From: UMGS1002 sp964570825
Lineage (GTDB): Bacteria > Bacillota > Clostridia > Oscillospirales > CAG-272
Length of the DNA: 64,000 nt
Assembly (NCBI GenBank): GCA_964570825.1
Contig: CAZMZJ010000003.1
Location: forward strand, 100,479-164,478
Reading direction: 5' to 3'
Position numbers and translations under genes: made by a program. The notes below the pieces were generated by a model. The model saw nothing but the letters and a program-made list of their open reading frames with translations, was not told the DNA's origin and did not search any database. This document shows positions 58,955 to 64,000 of this stretch, piece by piece; position 1 is the stretch's first letter, and every line of letters starts with the position of its first letter.

Positions 58955-61492
58955 ATGAAAAAGCTGCTTGTCGTTGACGGGAACAGCATTATAAACCGCG
59001 CATTTTACGGGATACGCCCGCTGTCCACGTCGTCCGGCCTGCCGACCAACGCGGTTTACGGGACGGTAAATATTCTCGCAAAGCATATCGAGGCGATAAA
59101 ACCCGATTATTGTGCTATTGCGTTTGACCTGAAGGAACCGACTTTCCGGCACAATATGTTTAAGAATTACAAAGCCGGACGCCGAGCCATGCCCGACGAA
59201 CTGGCGGCGCAGATAGACTATGCGAAGGAAAGCGCGGATATTCTGGGCTTTTCCATGCTGAGCGAAAAGGGATACGAGGCCGACGATATACTCGGTACTC
59301 TTGCGCGCATGGCGGAGGAGGACGGAAATGTTGAAACCTTTATTGTAACCGGCGACCGCGACTCTCTGCAGCTGATTGACGGAAATACGACGGTCCTGCT
59401 TGAGACAAACACAGGAACTGTAAAGTATGACAAGGAAAAATTCATAGAGACATACGGCATAAGACCGGAACAGTATGTGGATGTGAAGGCACTGATGGGC
59501 GACAGCTCTGACAACATACCGGGAGTCGCGGGAATCGGCGAAAAGACGGCGTTTAAGCTTATTTCCGAGTATGAATCTCTTGATACGCTTTATATGAAAC
59601 TCGACGGGGCGGCACTTTCAGCATCGGTAAAAAGCAAACTTGAAAAAGGACGGGAGTCTGCCGAAATGTCGCGCAGGCTCGCGAAGATTGAAAAAAATGT
59701 TCCGCTCAAAGTCCGCATCGGAGAGCTTGCCTGCGGCTCGATGGACAGAGCCCGGGCAAAGGAGCTTTTTACAAAACTTGAGTTTGCCGGATTTATAAAA
59801 CGCTTCGGGCTTGACGGACCTGACAAAGCAGAGGAAAACAAAAAAGAAGGAAAAAAAGAAGACACGCCTGAAATAATTAAAATCAATGCGGACAAGCTGG
59901 AAGGCATCAAAAATCAAGAAATAGTACTTGATTATTGCCCCGATAATTCTGATTTTGTGATATATGACGGCATAAATGTTTACGAATATGAAGGGGATGT
60001 GTCGCCGCTGTTCAGTTTTCTTGAGGGGCGCAGGGTTATCTGCCATGACAGTAAAAGGCTATACAAACTGGCTTCTGAGAGGGGCGTTGTATGGCGCGGC
60101 TGCGCTTTCGACGTCATGCTTGCGGCGTATGTCGCAAACTCGGGCGACAGCAGTTTTGAAATTCCGAGGCTCGTTATGGAGTATCTCGGCTGCGCGTATG
60201 ACGCCAAAATTCAAAATGCAGTTTATATTAAGCGCCTTGCCGGCGTGCTTTCAAAAGCAGTTGAGGAGAGCGGCCAGTCGGGGCTGCTCAACAGCATCGA
60301 AATGCCGCTTGCCGCGGTGCTTGCCGATATGGAGCTTGCCGGCTTCAAGATAGATTGCGGAGGAATCCGAGAATACGGGAAACAGCTCGACGCCGCGGCG
60401 CGCGAGCTTGAGGAGCGTGTTTATTTTTACGCAGGCGGAGAATTCAATATAAATTCCCCGAAACAGCTTGCGGACATACTTTTTATCCGGCTCGGCCTGC
60501 CGAATTCGAAAAAAACCAAAACCGGATTGTCAACTAACGCCGAGGTGCTTGAAAAGCTGCGCGGATATCCTATTGTCGAGGATATACTTGATTACAGGAA
60601 GGTTACAAAGCTTAAAAGCACGTATATCGACGGTCTGCTCAAGGTTGCTGATGAAGGGTCAAGGGTTCATACTAATTTCAACCAGACCGGTACCGCGACA
60701 GGCAGGCTTTCGTCGACCGAGCCGAATTTGCAGAATATTCCGGTGAGAACCGAACTCGGGCGCGAGCTGCGCAGATTTTTCATACCGGAAAACAGCGAAT
60801 ATACGCTTATCGATGCCGATTATTCGCAGATTGAGCTGCGTCTGCTCGCCAGCATCTCGGACGATGAGAATATGATAAGCGCGTTTCTGTCAGGCGCAGA
60901 CATTCATACAAGCACAGCCGCCACGGTATTCGGAGTAAGCCCTGAGGAAGTGACTCCAGAACTGCGCAAGAGAGCAAAGGCGGTCAATTTCGGAATAATG
61001 TACGGCATAGGAGAGTTTTCGCTGTCCCGCGATCTCGGAATATCTGTAGCCGCGGCGAAAAGGTATATCGACAGCTATCTTGCAAGCTACCCCGAAATTG
61101 ACGGCTACCTGAAGAACACAATAAAGAAAGCGTATGAGGACGGGTATGTCACCACCATGTTCGGCCGCCGGCGCTATATACCCGAACTTAAAGCTCAGAA
61201 CCACAATATGCGCTCGTTCGGCGAGCGCGTGGCTATGAACAGCCCTATACAGGGAACGGCTGCCGATATTATCAAGATTGCGATGATAAACGTATCAAGA
61301 CGGCTGAAGGAGAGCGGCATCGACGCTCGCCTGATACTCCAGGTTCATGACGAGCTTCTGATCGAGGCGAACAAGAGCTGCGCAGATGAAGCGCAGGCTA
61401 TCCTCAAGGAGGAGATGGAGAAGGCAGCGGCCTTCCGTGTCCCGCTGATGGTTGAGATAAACCGGGGAGAAACATGGTTTGAGTGCAAATAA
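58955..61492 (+). CDS. polA: DNA polymerase I
   Basis: An 845-residue repair and primer-removal polymerase. The 5'-3' exonuclease is at residues about 1-290 (LVVDGNSIINRAFYG, VTGDRDSLQLI, GDSSDNIPGVAGIGEKTA). The middle 3'-5' exonuclease-like domain (about 300-470) lacks the D-x-E motif where expected, reading VLDYCPDNSDFVIYD, so proofreading is probably lost, as in many Firmicutes. The polymerase domain has DADYSQIELRLLASIS, KAVNFGIMYGIGEFSLS and QVHDELLIEA. ATG 58955 has GGAAAGGA upstream. No partner overlap with the GNAT gene downstream. Confidence 0.96.
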   Translation: MKKLLVVDGNSIINRAFYGIRPLSTSSGLPTNAVYGTVNILAKHIEAIKPDYCAIAFDLKEPTFRHNMFKNYKAGRRAMPDELAAQIDYAKESADILGFSMLSEKGYEADDILGTLARMAEEDGNVETFIVTGDRDSLQLIDGNTTVLLETNTGTVKYDKEKFIETYGIRPEQYVDVKALMGDSSDNIPGVAGIGEKTAFKLISEYESLDTLYMKLDGAALSASVKSKLEKGRESAEMSRRLAKIEKNVPLKVRIGELACGSMDRARAKELFTKLEFAGFIKRFGLDGPDKAEENKKEGKKEDTPEIIKINADKLEGIKNQEIVLDYCPDNSDFVIYDGINVYEYEGDVSPLFSFLEGRRVICHDSKRLYKLASERGVVWRGCAFDVMLAAYVANSGDSSFEIPRLVMEYLGCAYDAKIQNAVYIKRLAGVLSKAVEESGQSGLLNSIEMPLAAVLADMELAGFKIDCGGIREYGKQLDAAARELEERVYFYAGGEFNINSPKQLADILFIRLGLPNSKKTKTGLSTNAEVLEKLRGYPIVEDILDYRKVTKLKSTYIDGLLKVADEGSRVHTNFNQTGTATGRLSSTEPNLQNIPVRTELGRELRRFFIPENSEYTLIDADYSQIELRLLASISDDENMISAFLSGADIHTSTAATVFGVSPEEVTPELRKRAKAVNFGIMYGIGEFSLSRDLGISVAAAKRYIDSYLASYPEIDGYLKNTIKKAYEDGYVTTMFGRRRYIPELKAQNHNMRSFGERVAMNSPIQGTAADIIKIAMINVSRRLKESGIDARLILQVHDELLIEANKSCADEAQAILKEEMEKAAAFRVPLMVEINRGETWFECK

Positions 61493-61573
61493 CCCGGCGA
61501 AGGCGGAATAGCAGAGCAGAACGGATATTTTCAGGACACCGCAAAAAAATAATATAAATCGGGGAGCGTGCTT

Positions 61574-62107
61574 ATGAAACTGCAGGCTAAGGACATATAC
61601 CTCGACACTCTGAGCAGAGAGGACTGCAAAACACTCATAAACGACTATGAGTATGATTTCGACAACCCCGCGGAGGAGCTGCGCCTCGGGCAATCGGATG
61701 AAAAAGCAGACGAATGGTTTGATGAAATCCAAAAGCTTCAGGGCGAAAAAAACGTGCGGCTTGGCATTTTCCTGAACGACAAAAGGGTGATAGGCGACGC
61801 GGCGCTGCAGGATATCGACAGGGCAAACCGCAAATGCTCGGTAGGCATGGGAATCGCAAAGCTTTGCAACCGTTCAAGAGGTTACGGGTATCAGGCCCTT
61901 AAACTTATGCTTAAGTACGGCTTTGAATATCTCGGAATGGAGCGGATATATGCGAATACGCTTGAGATGAATATCGGGGCCCAGAGGCTGCTTGAAAAAT
62001 GCGGCTTTAAGCTCGAGGGAAGAGAGCGCGAATCGGTTTATCTGAACGGGCAGAAGTACGACAGACTAAACTATGCTGTTTTAAGGCACGAATATTTCAA
62101 AAAATAA
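61574..62107 (+). CDS. GNAT family N-acetyltransferase
   Basis: A 177-residue acetyltransferase of the RimJ/RimL-like type. Acetyl-CoA contact region: VGMGIAKLCNRSRGYGYQAL (residues about 96-115, with the R/Q-x-x-G-x-G/A pattern RGYGYQA), then MLKYGFEYLGMERIYANTLE and MNIGAQRLLEKCGFKLEGRE. The N-terminal part (DIYLDTLSREDCKTLIND) is typical of this subfamily. Target (protein N-terminus, amino acid or antibiotic) unknown. ATG 61574 follows GGGGAG by 7 nt; a GTG at 61568 is less likely. Confidence 0.9.
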   Translation: MKLQAKDIYLDTLSREDCKTLINDYEYDFDNPAEELRLGQSDEKADEWFDEIQKLQGEKNVRLGIFLNDKRVIGDAALQDIDRANRKCSVGMGIAKLCNRSRGYGYQALKLMLKYGFEYLGMERIYANTLEMNIGAQRLLEKCGFKLEGRERESVYLNGQKYDRLNYAVLRHEYFKK

Positions 62108-62111
62108 AAGA

Positions 62112-63939
62112 GGGGCTCCCGCAAAATATAAATTTGCGGGAGCCACAAAACATTGGCAAGCAACTGGGAGTGGAATCACAAAACGCAGAAAAATCCCGAA
62201 CAACCAAGAGAAATCGGGTACGACAAAGGGAAACCTAATTAAAAGAGCTCTCAGAGCGGACTGCGTATTCGGTTTTTCAGGAAATTAAGCGGTGAGTTTT
62301 TCAAACAACTGGATTCCGGTGCGGTTTGCCTGAATCCGGTTGTGAAGTTTGTTTATGTTAAACCCAATGGCGACTATTAACACCTCGGTACGGATTTTTT
62401 TGTTTCCGCGGAGCAGGAATCGTCTAAACCCGTAGTCTTCCTTGATGACGCCGAAAGCGCCCTCCGACTGGATCGAACGGTTAATGCGGAGCAGAATCCC
62501 GGTCGGCGATGTGATTCGCTGCCGTGACTCCTCACGCTGACGTAAAAAGGTTTTCGACAGGCTCATTTGCCGGTTCTCCTTGGCGCGGGTACATTTCTTT
62601 TTCATCGGACAGTCACGGCAGCCATTGCACTCGTAGTATGTAATCTCGAATTCAAAACCCGATGCGCTTTTACGCTTGCCGGTGTGTACCGCCTTTAGTT
62701 TTTTGCCGTTCGGGCAGGTATATTCGTCCTTTTCGGCGTCGTACGGTATGTTTTCACGCAGGTGCATATTGCTTTTGAACTTTTCGGTTTTGCTGCGCTC
62801 GTAGTTCTGCGGCTTGATGTAGCAGACACGTCCCTGATTCTCAAACCATGTGTAGTTTTCCTCCGACTCATTTCCGGCATCAAGTGTGTGACATCCCCGT
62901 ACTTTTCGCCCAGGTTCTTCTCCATTCGCTCCATAAGGGGAATCATCGTCAGCTGATCGCTGCGCTCGGATGAAATGTCAACTCCCGTGATATATTCGCC
63001 CTCGACCGCGAGTTGGACGTTATATCCAGGCTTCAGCTGAGCATTATGCATGTGGTCGTCCTTCATGCGCATGAAAGTGGCGTCGGGATCAGTTTTCGAG
63101 AAGCTGTTGCGCCCGCCGAAGATATTCTGGTAATCCTCATATTTTTTCATGCGTGCAAGCATTTCGGCCAGCTGTTCGATATCTCTCTGAAGCTGATTTT
63201 TCCTCTTCCCGCGGCCGCTTACAAACGGCTCCTTCTTCAGCTCCGACAGCTTTTTGTACGCATCGGCTGCCGTTAACTGCGTCAGCCACCCGTATTGGTT
63301 ATGCAGAACAGCCAGAAAAGACTTGAGCTTTTCCTCAAGCCGGGTCTGGTATTTGGTCGTGCTCCTCTTCCACACGAAGCTGTATTTATTGGCGCTGGCC
63401 TCTATTTTAGTGCCGTCAATAAATAAGTGCTCGTACCTGACTTCGTCAATTTCCCGCAGCTTTTTCACCAGCTGATAAAACAGACTCTCCGCCGCCTCGC
63501 TCAGCTTCCTGCCCCGGAAGCGGTTAAGCGCGTCGTCATCCGGCGCCGGCTCGTTCCCCAGCAGCCACATGTAATTCACGTCCCTCCGGCATGAGCGCGC
63601 GATGCTGCTGCTCGTATAGTTTCATTCCATCGATCCGTAGATCATTACCTTGAACGTTGCCGCAGGCGAGGTCTTCGGATTTCTCCCCTTCGGGGAGTAT
63701 GTTCTATACAGCTCTGTATAGTCGAGATCCTCCATCACTTCGTTGAGAAGCCTCACCGAATCGTCCACTCCGATCAATATATCGGTTTCGCTCGCAATTT
63801 TCAGTTGATAATTACTCGGATATGTGCTATAATCTCTTTGTATAATTTTGTCTTTTTCCATAACTTAATTATACCAGAAAAACCGCTTGAATGCAAAACA
63901 TTCTCGCGGCTTTTTTGTCGGCTATTGTGCGGGTGCCCC
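62112..63939 (-). mobile_element. IS1182-like insertion sequence, decayed
   Basis: An ~1.83-kb element. Its ends match as inverted repeats: left GGGGCTCCCGCAAAATA (62112 onward) and right, read inward on the minus strand from 63939, GGGGCACCCGCACAATA, 15 of 17 positions identical. Between them lies one transposase frame on the minus strand, broken by a stop and a frameshift. The left end also forms a 12-bp stem (62114-62125 with 62133-62144), so it could block transcription. It sits right after the GNAT gene. I see no clear target duplication. Confidence 0.85.
62285..63861 (-). pseudogene. IS1182 family transposase, broken by stop and frameshift
   Basis: Three pieces make one ancestral transposase. 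Piece 1 (63622-63861) has MEKDKIIQRDYSTYPSNYQL and ends SPAATFKVMIYGSME followed by TGA at 63622-63624. The same frame continues NYTSSSIARSCRRDVNYMWL, so the stop is an in-frame nonsense codon. Piece 2 runs to the DVTH segment near 62890, where the frame shifts; it carries RYEHLFIDGTKIEASANKYSF and GYNVQLAVEGEYITGVDISS (DDE domain). Piece 3 (to 62285) carries YYECNGCRDCPMKKKCTRAK and AIGFNINKLHNRIQ. No functional protein is expected unless recoding occurs. Confidence 0.88.
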
Positions 63940-64000
63940 TTTTTGCATATATATGTAAACAATTAACTGTGTAATATTAACAAACTTTTAAATATTTACT
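63940..64000. other. AT-rich sequence beyond the IS end
   Basis: AT-rich with ATATATAT and no open frame or structure I can support. Confidence 0.4.

Noticed and set aside
63619..63624. Selenocysteine codon in the transposase
   Set aside because: The UGA is better explained as decay, since a frameshift also breaks the same gene and no selenoprotein context is visible.
1..64000. CRISPR array or defence island
   Set aside because: No regularly spaced repeat-spacer units, cas-like, reverse transcriptase or restriction genes were seen on either strand.

Overview
The window looks like chromosome from an anaerobic, low-to-mid GC Clostridia-class Firmicute, probably an uncultured gut or rumen relative. 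This is inferred from gene content: paired glgC/glgD, an IreB-type regulator next to ribF, a YlmH-type S4 protein, LexA, GTP-dependent PEPCK, a 2-hydroxyacyl-CoA dehydratase activase system, a SpoVB/MurJ-type flippase, strong GGAGG ribosome binding sites and many near-consensus sigma-A promoters. No species call is possible from sequence alone.

Layout. 1-1848: end of cysE, then nifS and nifU (cysteine and Fe-S cluster supply). 1941-8189: a carbohydrate locus with a divergent AraC regulator, a Gfo/Idh/MocA dehydrogenase, a TIM-barrel isomerase and a large solute-binding lipoprotein, facing a second such lipoprotein. 8330-12672: ylmH, then a leftward SPFH / zinc-ribbon / TPM operon resembling Bacillus ydjI-ydjG-ydjH. 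12931-19887: a split dehydratase/activase pair, an unusual SGNH-plus-LRR lipoprotein and a YgjP-like metallopeptidase. 19996-25700: a second AraC regulator, a large TIM-barrel glycosidase-like protein, a third lipoprotein and a second TIM-barrel isomerase.

25907-32197 appears to be a small genomic island inserted in the 3' end of tRNA-Ser(CGA). A 23-bp copy of the tRNA end marks the far side, near-identical 22-bp arm-type repeats lie just inside both junctions, and no integrase is visible. Its cargo is a GLUG-repeat surface protein, a GntR/LacI-type regulator, an endonuclease/exonuclease/phosphatase-fold enzyme and a fourth lipoprotein closely related to the one at 6666-8189.

32349-64000: ribF and ireB; a leftward Gld-type ABC exporter operon; a full glycogen cluster (glgB-glgC-glgD-glgA-glgP plus a GH13 amylase); pckG and lexA divergently arranged; a BceAB/MacB-type ABC transporter; a flippase; namZ; rubredoxin; polA; a GNAT acetyltransferase; and a decayed IS1182-like element with recognisable ends.

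The strongest candidates for something not well described are the integrase-less tRNA-Ser island with its embedded operators and the set of four orphan ~500-residue solute-binding lipoproteins that have no permeases beside them. I did not find a clear new defence or RNA-guided system.
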